Part shown: piece by piece, positions 12,337 to 27,400 of the stretch | Position numbering within the stretch: the stretch's first letter is position 1 | Layout of the letters: each line of letters starts with the position of its first letter | Origin: Aplysia californica | Taxonomy: Eukaryota > Mollusca > Gastropoda > Aplysiida > Aplysiidae | Assembly (NCBI RefSeq): GCF_000002075.1 | Contig: NW_004797316.1 | Coordinates: 412,039 to 476,038 of the forward strand | Length of the DNA: 64,000 bases | Direction of reading: 5' to 3' | Program-made: the position numbers and the translations under genes | Notes under the pieces: model-generated | What the model was told of the DNA's origin: nothing | Database searches by the model: none | What the model saw: the letters and a program-made list of their open reading frames with translations, nothing else

Positions 12337-15300
12337 CTGTAATACAAAAGAAATTGGGAGCTTTAATAATGTTTTTAAAAAAAGCCATCTTGTATTGGAT
12401 ATTAGGTATTTTCTGAGCCTATGACAATTTGTGGGCACACTGTCAAGTCAGTCTTTTACAAGAGCCTGTGCATTAACATAGATTACAGAATATTCCTAGT
12501 AGTGAATCAGTAGTATTTGTAACAAGAACCACAAAGTCTTATGTACAATGAGACAAGATAGTCACAAGCACAATGCACATAAATGCTCAGGGTACTTCTT
12601 CAAAACAGAAGTACAGAAGCAACTGAATGAAATTTAAAATCTGAAACCTTTCAATTTTCCACAAGAGCTCTGCTAGCACCACACATGGCCAAACACATGA
12701 ACATTTCTTTTTTTAATGTGGTTCTTTTTAATCAGAAGTGATAAAACTTTTAAAATTTCAAGAGAAATTTCTACAAATATCTCAACAGACGTTATCATAT
12801 GAAACAGTCGAACCTGCTCTATCTCATACCTGTCCAAGACAATCACCAGAACAAATGAAATGACTACTTCCCAATTCCCCCCCCCCCCCCTTGCCTTTTT
12901 TTCTATTATGATGACACTGCCCAAGATGCCCATCTGTCTAAGACAAGCAGTTTTCTCCCTGACAATGATTAGCCATCATGGACAATTTTGACTGTATTTT
13001 CGTCCAATGATACTTCAGGTATTATGAAAGACAAATCACAGTCCACGATAAACACCCATAGCCTGATGCATACCATGGCTATTCATTGGAGCCGATGGAG
13101 GCGGGTAGGCCATGGAAGGATCCACACCAGGGTAAGGAGGAGGAGCCTCACTCATGTACACACTCTGAGCTGTTCACAGAAGTAAAAGAAGAAAAAAAAT
13201 GTTAATCTCAAAGAAAAATGTCCTTGCAATTTTCAATTTGAAAATGTCCAAATGAGTACTAGATCTACACATATTATGGGCAAATAACATTTTTTTCCTA
13301 GTGGGTACAAAACACACAAATGCCATAAGACATTGAATGAATACATAAGAATGTAAATATATGGTTTAAAAAATTATCTGTAACAAAACCATAACATAGG
13401 GATCATTTCCATAATAGTAGTTAAGTCAAGGAACCCCAAACTCAGATCTATTTCGGGGGGGGGGGGGGGGGGAAGAGAAAATGATCTAAGGGAGGTAACC
13501 ATGCAAAAAGTTTACAGCCTTGCTCACACCAGGCAACAAACTTAAGATTATATATACCCCTTTGTGACCATTAGACCTGCATGTGAGCCTCAACCAGATT
13601 TGTCTGAAAATTTTGCGCACCCCACCCCCCTCCTTTTGTGGGTGTCATAAAAGGAAGGATTTCCATGAAACGAGCCACCACCCCAACAAACACAGTAAGG
13701 AAGAGACCTAACCCTAACCCAAACCGTACTCCCCTAAAAAAGAACCTGCAATTGCCCTCATGATGTAAAAAAGCCAGCACAAGTCCATAATGAAAAAAAA
13801 GACCCACACCCCAAAACAAACAAGGAGGCTGGCCTACAATGCTATAGATCTAATTAATAGGGTTTGATACAATAACACAATAGAAATGGAATATGAATCC
13901 TCCATATAGTAATCTAATTAATCTAGATCTAGGAGCATTGGTAGTACAACAAGTGAATGTGAATAGGCCTTGAAAGAGAAATCCGCATCGGATTCCGAAC
14001 AGAGGGACTCAGCTGAGTCTAGTTAATAATTTAATAATAACTTACGGCACACACCTGGTGAAATGCTCTTTTTCCACCATTAATATTACAGCACAAACTA
14101 TAATAGGGTCTAACACAATAGAATTGGAATATGAACCCTCCATTGAAGTCTATAATGATCTATATAAATCTAGATCTAGATTTAGTAGAACAAGTGAGGA
14201 CTTGAATGAATCCACATCAGAACAATCAGTCAACTGACGAAATTTAAAATGGCCTCTCGAGCACGAAACTAAAAGTACATCGTCCTTTTTCGTTTTCGTA
14301 TTTCTATTCCGACACTTATGGCGGAAACACCGACGTCGGCACGAAAACGAAAGTGTTGACAAAGCCTCAGGAGAAATAGGGGGCGCTGGCAGTCGGCCAG
14401 GCCTCGCACTTCGCACATTGCCTGATACAGGTGGGCTTAGCGATAGCATCGGCCAGCTCGCGGGTCGGGTCGTGATTGTCAGATTTCAGACCATTGTCAG
14501 CAAACATGCAGGTCTAGAGCATGTCTCACCCAGGGGATTCCACAAAGCATCCAAAAATTGGTCGCTTTTAAGGACAAAGGGGCTACCCGAAAAATGCTGT
14601 TTTGAGAAAATCGAAGTTCAAGTTTTTGCCCCTTGTTAAGTTTCTTTAAAAGACAAGGAGACAAATATACACACCAAGGAAATCAAATTTCTCCCAAGAT
14701 TTCTGGAAACCCCTGAAATCTGGGATAGCCCTCTTGTCCTTAAAAGCGACCAATTCTATCTACCCAATTATAGTTATCTACTATTTCCTATACTCATAAG
14801 ATCATTGAAGAACAGCAGTACAAATTTATATTCTGACACTTCAATCAACAGAGACATTGGTCTGCCTCTTGGTTCACAATGAGAGCTCTAGATACATTAC
14901 GTAACAATTAAAAAATTATTAATCAGTACATGCTATTGGCACAAAGGCTAAAGAGGACTTCCCAGAACAAGGGCAGAATTCAACAGATAATCTGAACATT
15001 TGTGAGACCAGTCGTTGATGAACTATTCAGACAGGAAACTGCCATACATAGAAGTATTACTAACAGCAATATAACTCCAACATTAAAATATTTCATATTT
15101 CCAAGCTCAATTCTGAAGAATGTTTCTTTTTTTCACTAACAAAGAATATAAATAGAACTTGTCCTTTTTCAGCCCTCTTTTACAATAAACCATTGATAGC
15201 AGATGCTGTTCTCCTGTCAAAGCAAGTAGAATAGCTATTGAAAATGGCTGCTCTTATTGGCCCACATGGGCAAATAAGCTGGGGCTTATTGGCCCACATG

Positions 15301-16584
15301 GGCCATTTAATGCGTTGTTTTTCAATGTATTTCATACATGGTGTTGTCCCAACTTGTTCTCTTTTATTTTTTCTCACTTTATCCCTTCTTGTTAATGTTT
15401 TCCTGAAGCATTCCAATTTGAAGAGATGAGAGGACTTTTCGTTCTTTCTCTAGCTTTAATAGTTTTTTATTATTGAGATTATTAAGAAATAATAAATACG
15501 GCTATTACTATTAGCATTCTGTATCCTTAATAATAACACAAGTGAGTTTTTGTTACCTTTTGGGATCTTGTTGGTCTCGGAGTCATTCTATACTTCCTTA
15601 ATTTGCCTTAAATTATAGTAGAAATTGACTTACTTTCATTCTAGATCAAACTGAAAACTTAAAATGTCATGTCACTGGTGTAAAATAATAAATAATATTA
15701 AGTTTTTAAGCCTTAGAGAAGTGTATAATTATTATATAAAACCGTAAAATAATTTCTCTGATATTTAATTGGGATTTTGCTGTTGTATTTTCATTTTTAT
15801 CATTTGGGGATTTGGGGGGGGGGGGGGGTACTTTACTTGGGGGACCAAACACAGGGAAGATAACTCGCAATTTTGTGGGCAAATAATAAATGTTCTAGGG
15901 GAAATGCGTCGCATTCAACGAGGTCACATTCAACGAAAAGTTGGCTCCAACGAGACGATCCTTAATCCTCGACTTTTTTCCTCTATATATCTTTGTAAAT
16001 GAACGTCAGCTCCAATGAGATTGCAAACAGAACGAAGTCGCTTTCAACGAGGTCTCAATAACCAAATAAAAGCAACTAACGGCCCCAAAAGCAAAGGATT
16101 TTTCTTTCTCTCCATCTCACTCGAAGCACAAGGCCCATCCTCGATTCCTAACGCATTGTATTGAAAAAAAGAAAGGATAAAATACAAAACTGCCGTTCTC
16201 TGTTTTAAATGTATAAATGATAGTGCACCTTTTTATCTTAAAACATTCCTGGAATTATATAATCCACCTAGAGCCCTTAGATCAGCCTCTGACAATCTAA
16301 TTCTTAAAACTCCAAAACAAAACTACAAAACATACGGCGAGCGTTCCTTTTTGTTCTTTGGTCCCCAGGTATGGAACGAAATCCCATATAAAATAAGATC
16401 TGCCCCAACAATTTCCATTTTCAAAAATCAGCTGAAGCATTTTTTATTCACAAAAGCATACCTGTCATAATGATGTACTGTGATATATATGCATGTGTAT
16501 GCCAGACTGTGAGACTGAAGAAATAGCGAGTGAGAATGAGAGAGAGAAAAAGAGAGGGATAGAGAGAGAAAAGAGAGAGATAGC

Positions 16585-16632
<48 letters not shown>

Positions 16633-16655
16633 TAGAGGGAGAGGGAGAGGGAGAG

Positions 16656-16733
<78 letters not shown>

Positions 16734-19700
16734 TGGAAATGTTTTTCTATCTGTATAGAATTAATGTTTTAATGAATGTTTCTAGTTACTCACGTTTCAA
16801 CTGTATTTTGACTGTTCGTGAATTTATATTGCATTGTATATTTTTAGTGAACACATTTTCAACCTCACTGCGAGACTGTTTTTCTGGTATAAAATTTTAC
16901 ACATATGCATTTATATTATATGTATAATACTTTGTTTTACGTACACATTTGTGTCGATTAATTTTTAAGATGTGATGTCTTTTTCATTGTAATGCGCATT
17001 GAGCATCTTTTAGGAAATGGAAATGCGCAGTATAAATGCTATTTATTATTATTATTATTATTATTGCTAGATGATACTAGATCTAGTGTGCCTCGTAATA
17101 TGGGCACTATAGCCAAGATGATGGACAAGGGTTAGCCTAGGGTATGGATGGGAGGGGGTGGTTGGGAATGCGATGCGCGCTGTGTGAAACTCGATGAACT
17201 CTGGATGGGTAGGTCTGGATCGAGACCTTCATTTTTTTCAATTTTCTTTCCTTCACCTGATCAGAAAATCCAAGCTCTAGCCTTTACTTTACGTAGATTT
17301 AAGCCTAGATGTGAGAGGGTATGTTTCCACACGAGAAGTGCTTCGAAAAAAAAATTAAAAAGAAGAAATGACGGTCAGAACACAACAGCTCAAACATGTG
17401 CACACTGATGCTGTTTGAGATGTTCGTCATCAGGGGAACAACTGTTTTAATTACTGGTATTGGTACACCTTGTAAAGTAATAACTTGTCTCCTTTCTTAT
17501 CTTTAGCCTTAGTCACATTCAACGAGAGGTCGGATCAACGCGGACAAAAAACCGATCCCGGCGACCTCGTTGAATGCGACACCCACTGTATTTCCCAGTT
17601 TCTATGTTACATGTACTTTTTTTTCTGAACTTAAAACACTGACCACACTAACATCCTGAGCTCCTAACTAGATAAGTCAGACCTCAACAATGGACAGTGA
17701 GACACAAGCTTTAGTCCTATAGCATACTGTGGGTCACAACAAAATCAGCTTAACTTTATTCACAATGTTAGAAGTTAAGATACAAAAACTCATTAGTCAG
17801 CTCACCTGGTGGTGCAGTAGGGAAAGTTTCATAAGGGACCCACGAGTAGTGCGAGTTCCTTGGCGGCTCGTAGGCTGGAGGGGGAGCTGCGTAGTATCCT
17901 GATGTGGGAGGAGGATAGTACGGCGGGGGGTTGGGTGGCCGATTTCTTGATGCTGGCAACAAAAACAAAAAACCCCCAAACAAATCAGAACAATAGAAGC
18001 AACACATGATTATAACAGTAGGTATGATCAGAAAGACAAAGACTGTTGCAATGTCTTTAATCAAATTAAAATCCTGCTCCTGTGACAACATCTGCCCCCC
18101 CCCCCCCCCCACCCCCAAATCCAACAATGTTTCCTGTTTCAGAATTTTCTCAAAACAAAACAAGGCCCTTACAAAATGAACGGCTTCTAGCAACACACGA
18201 AAGAAGAACTCTTAAAACATTCCATTCTAATGCAACGATGTAAATAAAGCTGGTTCTATTTGCACATATGTCGTCAATTTTTGGACATATGGAGTTATTG
18301 CTTTCATCTTAAAGCCTGTTTGCTCGTCTTGTTTTTGGTGAACAAATACCCATGTATCTTGAGTAGAAATCAAGATAGTTGTCATTGAAGGAGACCGGGG
18401 TCATATGGTGCCAGATGTAAAACTAGTGAGAAAATGGCCACCAAGGTTTGATCAATTTCAAAGCTTGAATGTCCTTGGAAACTGCAAACTTACATTTTTT
18501 GAGTTCCTTTGATCAATGTTTTTCAGTATAATCTACTCAGAAATGCGTTTTTAAATGGACATAAAAAGTGTTGAGCAAAAAAAGAAAAGAAAAAAAAAAA
18601 TGTATTCTGATGAGAGTCTGATTTCACAGCGATGATACATATATTTCTAAAGATTCATACCCAAAGATGCTGCAGTCAGCATGGCTTTTCCAAACTCAAT
18701 GGCGCCCCCATGAGTGAAGTACATGTCAAACTTGGCTTCACCATGCCACATGGCTGTGGAGAATAAAAATGAATCAATATCACAAAGGGGTCTATTAGCT
18801 TGATGCTCGCATGTCAACCTGGGGGTCTAGAGTTTGATAAGCAATCAGCATTGGGTTTTTTTTCATTTCCAAGTCTTTACGCCTCCCTGATCTTAGGATA
18901 AGTAGCATTGAGCACAATATAGTCTTCTCAGATAAGGACAAAAACATTTTGGAACTGTGTGGTGTGGAAATTCCGCACATTAAAGATCTCCCAGCGGCTC
19001 TAAAATTGAAAAAGATGAATAAATACGGCCCTTCGTGCTGCCGTCCTGGGAAAATTAAAAATAGTAATTCTTCCACAAAACAGACGCCATTCTAGTCAGT
19101 ATAAATATGAAGAGTACCTTTGAAAAAGGTGTGTGGCTGCAAGTCATGCAAGAGCAATTCTGAATTCTTTGCACACTGCGTCACTTTTCGCCCGATTCTG
19201 TAACTTTTAGTTAGCGTGACTCAGCAGCCCGCTGGAGCTTCCCGGCTTGGGGTCACGAGGTTAATGAGCCAAGAAGCAACTTTGCCGGTGTCGGTCAGGA
19301 AGTTTGCATTTTTGACTATGTTTAAAACGATATAACTTCTTCCCCATCCCACATAGCAAACCATTACGCGGATGTACTAAAAGCTCAATGTATTGAGATT
19401 TATTCTGCGTTAGAATGGTCAATTTCTGTGCCTTAGGTTTTCTTCTAGACAAGTGTTTGTAGAGTATCCAATTTGTCCTATTTTAGTTACAAACTTATGA
19501 ATAAACGATAATTAATTTTAAAAACACACGACAGATCTCTCCAAAATCTGTGTTAAACTGACTATGAATATCATGTCTTTTACCATGAGAAATCTTAAAT
19601 CTGCGCGAGTAGTAATAGTCAAGGTATAAGAGAAGAAAGATGCACATCTGCATTTTTTAACTAAAGACGATCAGCGTTAGCTCTTATTTTACTATTAAAC

Positions 19701-21399
19701 AAGAGAAAGTTACTCTGCGTTTGTTCATGAATAATGCTGTGTCTGTGGCAGCCTGCATACAACTAAAAAGATATAATATAGAATCTAAGCGATTAATAAA
19801 ACCCACAAAACCGAGTAAATACATGGGTAGAGATAAACTTCTTGTATGGAATAAAAATAATGACAGCTAACACATTCATTCTTAGTGTTTGTGTCGGAAA
19901 TATGCGCGGACACAATTATGAATGTAAAGAAATCAGTCACATTGTCAGTTATTGCAAATGGTCATAGAAACAAAAAATAAAGCTGGAAAAGTCTGGTGCT
20001 GATTCAGTGTCCCTGGAAAGCTAGAAATTATTCTTATAACCCAGTTACGAGAAGTCATCCCTATTATTCAGTCAACTTACAAAACCTAGACTTAGCTTTT
20101 AAGAAAAGTAAGGAATTTCTGGAGTGTAACAGATACTGTTCGTGTATTAGATCTACATTGAAGATGTATTCTAGCACTAAAATCGATTTGTACTTTTTAT
20201 AGAGAAACTTCATGGTAACTTTTATAAACTTTCGAGAAAATGTGCAAATATTCACGATTATATTAGACATAAAGTTGTATTCAGAGGAATTACTTCATAG
20301 CGAATTGTGTGCCCGATGGATAAAGTTGCAAAATGACAGCTTTCTATTATATGCGCAGATACCACCTTTTTTGAGTATCTGCACCAATGCTATGTCGTTC
20401 ATGTTCCAAAAGTTCGACAGATTTTGTCACGGCCTCTTTTTATATTGATTTTTTTCATTCACACTTGTCCCCCCCCCAAAAAAGTACAATTTAGCATTGC
20501 CGACTCCAGCGCGTCTAACGAAATAACCAGACAAGTTACAACGTCCGTTCTTTTTTGAGTCTCAAGAGCAGAAATGCGTGCTTTGGGTGCACTAAATGAG
20601 AATTACCATAAATACAAGGATACACCTTAAATTGTACATTGAAAAGTACCAAAAATTAAGTCGGCCCAGACAGAGCGGCGACAGGGAGCCGACCCCCGTG
20701 ACCCCGACGTGATAAGGCGCCCGGCGGGGAACCCCCCCCCCGCGGCAACTAAAATTCCACTGCCGGTGCGCCGTGTGCAGATAAAACAACCATGTGCATA
20801 AATATCAACTGTACTGTGAGAAGATCTCAGAGTCATTTACGTCCTAAGCTCTAGTAGGGGTACAAGAAGGAAGAAAAATTATCACACAAAACAGGATTTT
20901 TGAGGAGAGAAGTCCCTGCATTGTTTGTACAAACAAGGTATCAAATAAGTACTTTGATATGCATTTAAGTCTGCATGCCCTGCCCCCTCTAAAGGGTGAA
21001 AAAAGTTTATGCCTTTTCTCAATCCTATATATAGCAACGGTGATGAACTTTAGATAATAATGATAAATTGAATTGACATTGTGAAGCAAGATTTTAACAA
21101 TAGGAGGAAATGCTCATTTTGTTTATTCACCTGATTTATTCCCTATGAAATTTTTCCAGTCTTCAAGCCATGTCTGTATTGAACAACACCCACAATCTGA
21201 TGTTGGACAACAAGGAAACACACACGGGAGAGAATCCAGAGTGTCGATGAGCACCTCACACTTAACATAAACACAAAGAGAGAGGGAGAGAGAGAGAGAG
21301 GGGGAGAGGGGGAGAGAGGGGGAGAGAGAGGGAGAGAGAGAGAGAGAGAGGGAGAGGGGGAGAGAGGGGGAGGGAGAGGGAGAGGGAGAGGGAGAGGGA

Positions 21400-21477
<78 letters not shown>

Positions 21478-24400
21478 TGTGTCACATCAAACCAGAAACC
21501 AACATACCACTTACCAATGTCATAAGCTGGAACTAGTCTAACTGTCCAGCACCATTCCTCAATGTTTCAAATTGGAAACAAAGCAAGAGGAAAAAAGTAC
21601 ACAAACACTCAGCACCTAAGGCGCTGGTTTCATGTTATAATTGTAAGCTCACTTTGACAAAACATATGGTCCGGTGAAAAATGAACACAAAAAACATTTT
21701 AAAGGAGAGGTCCACTTGCGTATTACTACAAGAGCCTGTGTAGGCAGCCAGACTTTTGTCGTACTTAACCTGGTCTGCATGTCAGAGAAAGAAAATGAAA
21801 CAAATGTTCCATTAAAAGAGAGTTACCTTGTGGTTCAGCCTTGATACGACCTTTGATGTAGTTAGCTCCAAACACAGGCTGTTTCAGCTCTACCTCTCTC
21901 ATCAGCAGGAAAGGAAAGGAAAATGACTGCAGACTATCTTTGCCATCTTTGCTGTTGAAAATTACCTGAAGACAAATTAATCAATAAAGTATGTATAAGA
22001 GCACAGCAAAAGAGGTGAAAAGAAAGAACTGTTTATCTCTCTATGCCAGTGATGATCTGTTTTTGTAACTGTTTAACGGTGCTCTCAACTGCATAAGGTC
22101 ATATAAACATACAAGACGCATTAAGCATTTTCAGATTTGCAGGAATTAAATTTGAATTTTGCCCAGATGGCGGCCGAAGCATACTCTTATCGATTTTAGT
22201 ACCACCAAGGGATCTTTAACGTGCACAACTTGCAGACGGGACCTCTGATATTTTTTCGCCCTTATCAGAGAAGGCTAGGAGGTCGATCTTACCTACCCTA
22301 AGATCAGTGGTGTGCCTGAAAGACAGCAGTATGAAGGAGCCAAGGAGTAGCAGTAGAAAGGTAATAGAAAAAGTCTAGAGCCCAGAGGAGGGAGTCAGGA
22401 GCCCAGAGGAGGGAGTCAGGAGCCCAAAGGAAGGAGTAAGGGGGGAGGGGGGGGCAGACAGTGAAGACGAAAGCAGACAACAGAAAGTGATTAGAGAGCA
22501 AGAAAGGAGGTGAAAGGAGAAAATTTGATTGTAGAGAAGAAAATTTTCCAAGGCAGTTAAAATTCGAATCTGGGACCTATTGAATAAGAGGCGATCAGCA
22601 TAACCTCTCGACCACAAGAGCTCCCTGCAGTGACAGTCTACAAAAGAAAAAAAAAAATACTTGAAATAATACACAATGAATGACAACTATGTCATTCACT
22701 ACAAAGCAAACTACTGTAAACTCAAATTCATTGACTCATCTATAGGTCATCATGGAGCAGCCCTCCTATAGGTCATCATGGAGTAGCCCTCTTTAGATCA
22801 AGTGTTAATGTTACACTCAAGTATTATATATATCCATAAATCAGTATAACAGACATACCTAACATGTCAGAAACTCTTTGCCAACAAGCATCCAATTAGA
22901 TCTACAACTTTACAAGTAAATCAAAACAAAATACAAATTTTTCAATAATCATCATCCATTGCCAGATCTGCGACAGACATTGACGATCATGGTTCTCCAT
23001 TCATTCCTTTGCTCGGATGCTCTCTCTTAAAAAAACTACATTTCCCTGATCTTTCCCTGTCACCTACCTTGTTCAGGTTCCCCAAGTAGGTTGCTCTGGG
23101 CCTACCCCTGCCTCGCTTGCCTTCAATTTTGCCAGTGAGCGCTAGATGTTCAAGACCCTTTAATGTCTATTCAGGTGTCCCAAAAACTGCATTTGTCGTT
23201 TACTGATTGTTTTTAACAAAGAGCGTCCCACATGGACTTCATCAAGCACTACCTCATTTGATTTCTTTCCCTTCCACGATACTCTTAGCAGTCTCCTAAG
23301 AAACCACATTTTGTTGCTTTTATTTTATTTTCACTGTCTTTAGTGATTGTCCAGCATTCACAGCCATATAGAAGGGTTGACCATACATAGCATTTCAGAA
23401 CTTTAATTTTGGTAGTCATTGAGATGTTTCTATTTTTCAGGATTGGGCTCATTTTATTGAAACTAGCCTTAGCCATTGTAAATCTCCGTTTTATTTCTGG
23501 TGAACATTTGGCATCAGATGTTATCATATATCCTAGATATTTAAACTGTTGGACTTGTTTGAACTTTTCACCTTTGCTAATGAGACTACAACTAGGACTT
23601 GCTGCTTTTTTTGGATATTACCATGCATTCTGTTTTCTTTACATTCAACACTAATCCAAAACGTTCACTTTTTGTTACAGCAGTATCTAGAAGCAATTTT
23701 TTCAACAGTAGGAGAGAAAATTATTCAACGATGAGTTTCCGGAAACAAATATCAAAATTTAATGAAGTATTAAGGTGCAATTTCAGTAAACGAGCACATT
23801 CCGTAGTTTACCCGATGAGTGGTCAAGTAGCATCGTCCTTTCTTTTTTCCTTTCATTGGCGTCACATCTGATGGGCCCTCAAAGCACATTTCAATACCAT
23901 CATAATAAATCAGGATTCTGAAAAAGGAAACACAAACACCTTTTATAATCATAATCATACATAAAAGAAATTCCAAGCCATCCATTCTGAAAAGAGGAAA
24001 AAAAATAACCCCAACAGAACAATAATGAATAGAAAAACATCTGACCATATTTTTTTTCTAGTCCATTACCTTTAATTAAGGCTGTTTAAACAAAAGAACG
24101 GCGTTCCACGAGGCTTAGCACTGTTTAAACTTTGAAGTCACCCTCAATTCCAAGCAAGTCTCTTTTAAATTTTACAAGCTTGATTTTAATCCCATACATA
24201 ACTCACAGTGACAACATAAGTCGGCAACAATTGAAATAAGACATGAGAGGCAGTGGACAGTTTTAAGTTATTAGACCCTAAAGGAGTAAAAGGCTGATAT
24301 GATCAACAGTTTCCCATGTTTTCTAATGATCTGATGTCACGAGCTTCAGTTTCAATAAAAGATTTTATAGAACTATGAATTGAAGCAATTGTTTCATAAT

Positions 24401-27400
24401 TTCACATCATATGGGGGAAGTACAGTATGTGAAAAGTGTTTTCCTAGTCAAAATCCCATAGACTTTAATTAGAACTCCACCTCTCAACTGGCCATGTGGG
24501 GAAATCTGGTCAAGCTTTGTACAGCATGGAATTACCAGGGTATCATTGGGTATGAGTATGAACATCACAGTATTTCATTTGCAAGTATTTTAAACTACAG
24601 TATATCGTATTCTGTATTAAGTCCTGGCATTAAAATAAAATAATCATAACTTTTATTTGGCAGTCTTCTAACATACTACTACTTTTATGATCCTCTTATC
24701 ATACAAATTCATTGTTAATTTCACAAATTAAGGTTTGTATGCATTTCAAGACTTCTGGCGAACTGATCCAACAATGAGTGCTGACAAGATTCTGTACAAC
24801 CTTTGAGCTTTGCCAGAGTCTGTCAGGTATTATTTCATTTTCACCCCCTTCTCATGCTAAGACTAGGGTATATATATATTGTACGGCCCCTTTCTTCTTC
24901 ATTTTTTTGGGTGGTATCAATTTTACATGAATATTGACTTTATACCCACCCAAGATTATGCATTTTAAAAATAATTCAAGATTTCTTTTCAAACAACAAG
25001 TTGTGCTTCAATTTGAATGTGGTGGTATGGGGTCTAGGGGTGACGGTATGGGGAGACCGACCCCAAAGAAGACCCGACAGGTGACGGCATGGGGTGCATT
25101 CCATGACATGCGTCAAGTCTCGGTTAGGGGTCTTCTTTATCGAAGTAACTATTCGGACTCGAGTCCGAATATGAAAAAATGTTATTCGGACTCCGATTCT
25201 TGTCCAGCATGACATCACTTCTGACTTCCTACTTCCTGTGACTCGTGACTCTGGCTTCCTGTCCTGCCTCACTCGTGACTCGCCTCAGGCTGGGTAGAGA
25301 CCGGGATCACTTCGGGCAAAAGGGCGTTTTGTGCAGGAGCCGAGTTTTTATCTTATGATGAATTTGAGGCCGGCCTGAAAAGTTATAGCGCTTCTAATAA
25401 ATGTTTATTTGTCAAGAGGTCATCAGAAGCAATTAAAGATGGCTCGTTAGCGTGCGTCGGGGTCGGATGGGCGACCTGCACACGTGTGGCTGTGTGTGCG
25501 TGTCGGGGGGGGGGCACTAGCGGTCCGGGCGTTGAACGTCGCATACACGTCAGTCTTTTTTCCCCCGGCAACTGATCATTATTACAATAATAAGTTAGTC
25601 TTAACGTAGATCTACGTAATGAATTGTGCGCTGGTCAATGGAATCAAAAGTCACTGTATGCTCAGCTCTACACAGCAACACAACTTTTTGTTGGTAAATA
25701 ATGGAGATGACACAGGCTTGTGTATTTGAACGAATTGGTCTTTTTTTACACAGCTCATAATATGCAGGCATTTCAGGCTTCCTTATACATTACTTGCTCA
25801 GTGCATGTAATTATCTACACAAAACCTTGTGTTTGCTATAACGAACACTCGGATTCAACGAGACTTTAGGTCAGGCCCAACGACCTCGTTGAATCCGAGT
25901 TCCACTGTATAGAGTAGAGTAGATATTTATCTACAGGCAAATCGCTGTCGTCACAAAGAGACATGGTGGCTTTAAGACGAGGAATCTCCTCGATCGAAAG
26001 AAAACTGGACGATAGATTGGATAAAGGCCTGGTTACACTGAACAATAAATTGTACAAATACTGGACGATCTAGCGATCATACGATAGAATCTAGATTGTT
26101 AGATGTAAGTGTAACTACAAGATTGTACAAAATTTAGATGATTGAACGATGGTTGGCAGACTCTGTCGAGAAATCAAGCGTGGCTTGATATTTTTCGTGC
26201 GATAACGTTCAGATTTGAGGGAGACGCACTGTGACAAAGATCACTTTGAAATTTGCCGCCGCGCAGAATTAAACTCAGGACTCAAAATTGTTTAAATAAT
26301 TACCGTACGTCAAAACTGATTTCATATTCAGAATCAGCTTGGCCCTGGACCCCCAACCAGGGCGAATATTAATAATAATTGACAGGGATCTGGGGGCCGC
26401 AAGAGGGCCCCTGAAGCTGAAGAAAATTTGCAATTGAGGAGCTGAAATTTGGCCTCTCTGGGCTTAAATAAAAAAATAAAAAATGATTCGACTTACAGAC
26501 CAAGGAAAATCACTATTGAACTTTAACCAGGCCTAAACGGGTAAAAGGAAAAGTAGGCCTATGCTGTTGTTACTATACTTTGTTGGTAAAAGCTCCTCTT
26601 GGGGACAAAACCAGAATGAGCATGATTCATCACTACATTAAAAAATAGAGCAACAAATTATAATTATGGGGAACAATTGTTGGTCATTAGGGAGGAGGAG
26701 AAGAAGAGGAGTGAAAAACAACAACAAAAAACTTCCGGGACCGGGGTTCGTTCCCACACTCATAGAAATAATTGTATGACTTAAGACACAAACACGCTGC
26801 CCAAGCGGCTATCAGAACTTCCGACAACCAGAGGTAGATTAAGCTACATATTTGCCACTGTTTCAGGAAAGGCAACTCGGCATAGATCTAGATGTAGAGA
26901 TCTAGTTTTTCTAGGCCTCTTTGAACATTAGGCGACCACCACTAGATCTAGATCTACTCCGGTAGAAAAAGAAGGGGAGATAGGGGGTGCCTGCTAAAGT
27001 CACAAAAATAATAGGTAGATCTAGATCTAGATGGAAAGCTAGGCAAAAGATCTAGCTAGATCTCGTTTGCAACAGTTTTTAGTGCCAGGTGGTCTTGGAT
27101 TTACTTGGATTTACTTGGATCCAGAGCTAGAATCATAGCAGGCGGCACATGCCCATAGCTGCTCATCTCTCCTTTCCAGCGTCCACCTCAGGGTCTTCCT
27201 GCTAATTGTCTCCATGAGGAGCTGGTTTGAGACACGCCTGACCACTCCACGGAGCAAATTTTTTTTCGGCGGGACACACTTTTCTTTTATTGTGCTGAGT
27301 GTGTGGGAGTCTGTCTCCTCTTGGCTGTGAAGGCTCTCCTTGCATCTGGCGATCACCATTGGTGGGTCGAGCATGATTCGGCCATTGGGTGCTGCTTTGC

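Larger units (their letters stand above)
15908..17580. mobile_element. inverted-repeat bounded region, GCATTCAACGAGG family
   Basis: GTCGCATTCAACGAGGTC (15,908-15,925) is found perfectly inverted at 17,563-17,580. Additional CATTCAACGA motifs lie just inside both ends. This suggests a DNA element whose middle now holds a CR1-like LINE end and a GA microsatellite. A related 16-bp hairpin is at 25,847-25,900. No transposase is seen and no target duplication is certain. Confidence 0.5.

Noticed and set aside
14282-14450. CpG-rich patch with [13 protein letters not shown] frame, considered as a lamin-like or other first exon
   Set aside because: No splice donor in phase and no partner exon; it lies in WBP2 intron 5 beside a tandem duplication.
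16493-16927. Arg/Glu-rich 144-codon ORF
   Set aside because: Product of a GA microsatellite inside a CR1-like LINE 3' UTR.
21123-21485. Ser/Leu/Pro-rich 120-codon ORF
   Set aside because: Product of the GA/GGGAGA microsatellite in WBP2 intron 3.
25866-26057. [10 protein letters not shown] minus-strand frame, considered as WBP2 exon 1
   Set aside because: The true exon 1 ([11 protein letters not shown]) with matching phase was found at 32,741-32,796.
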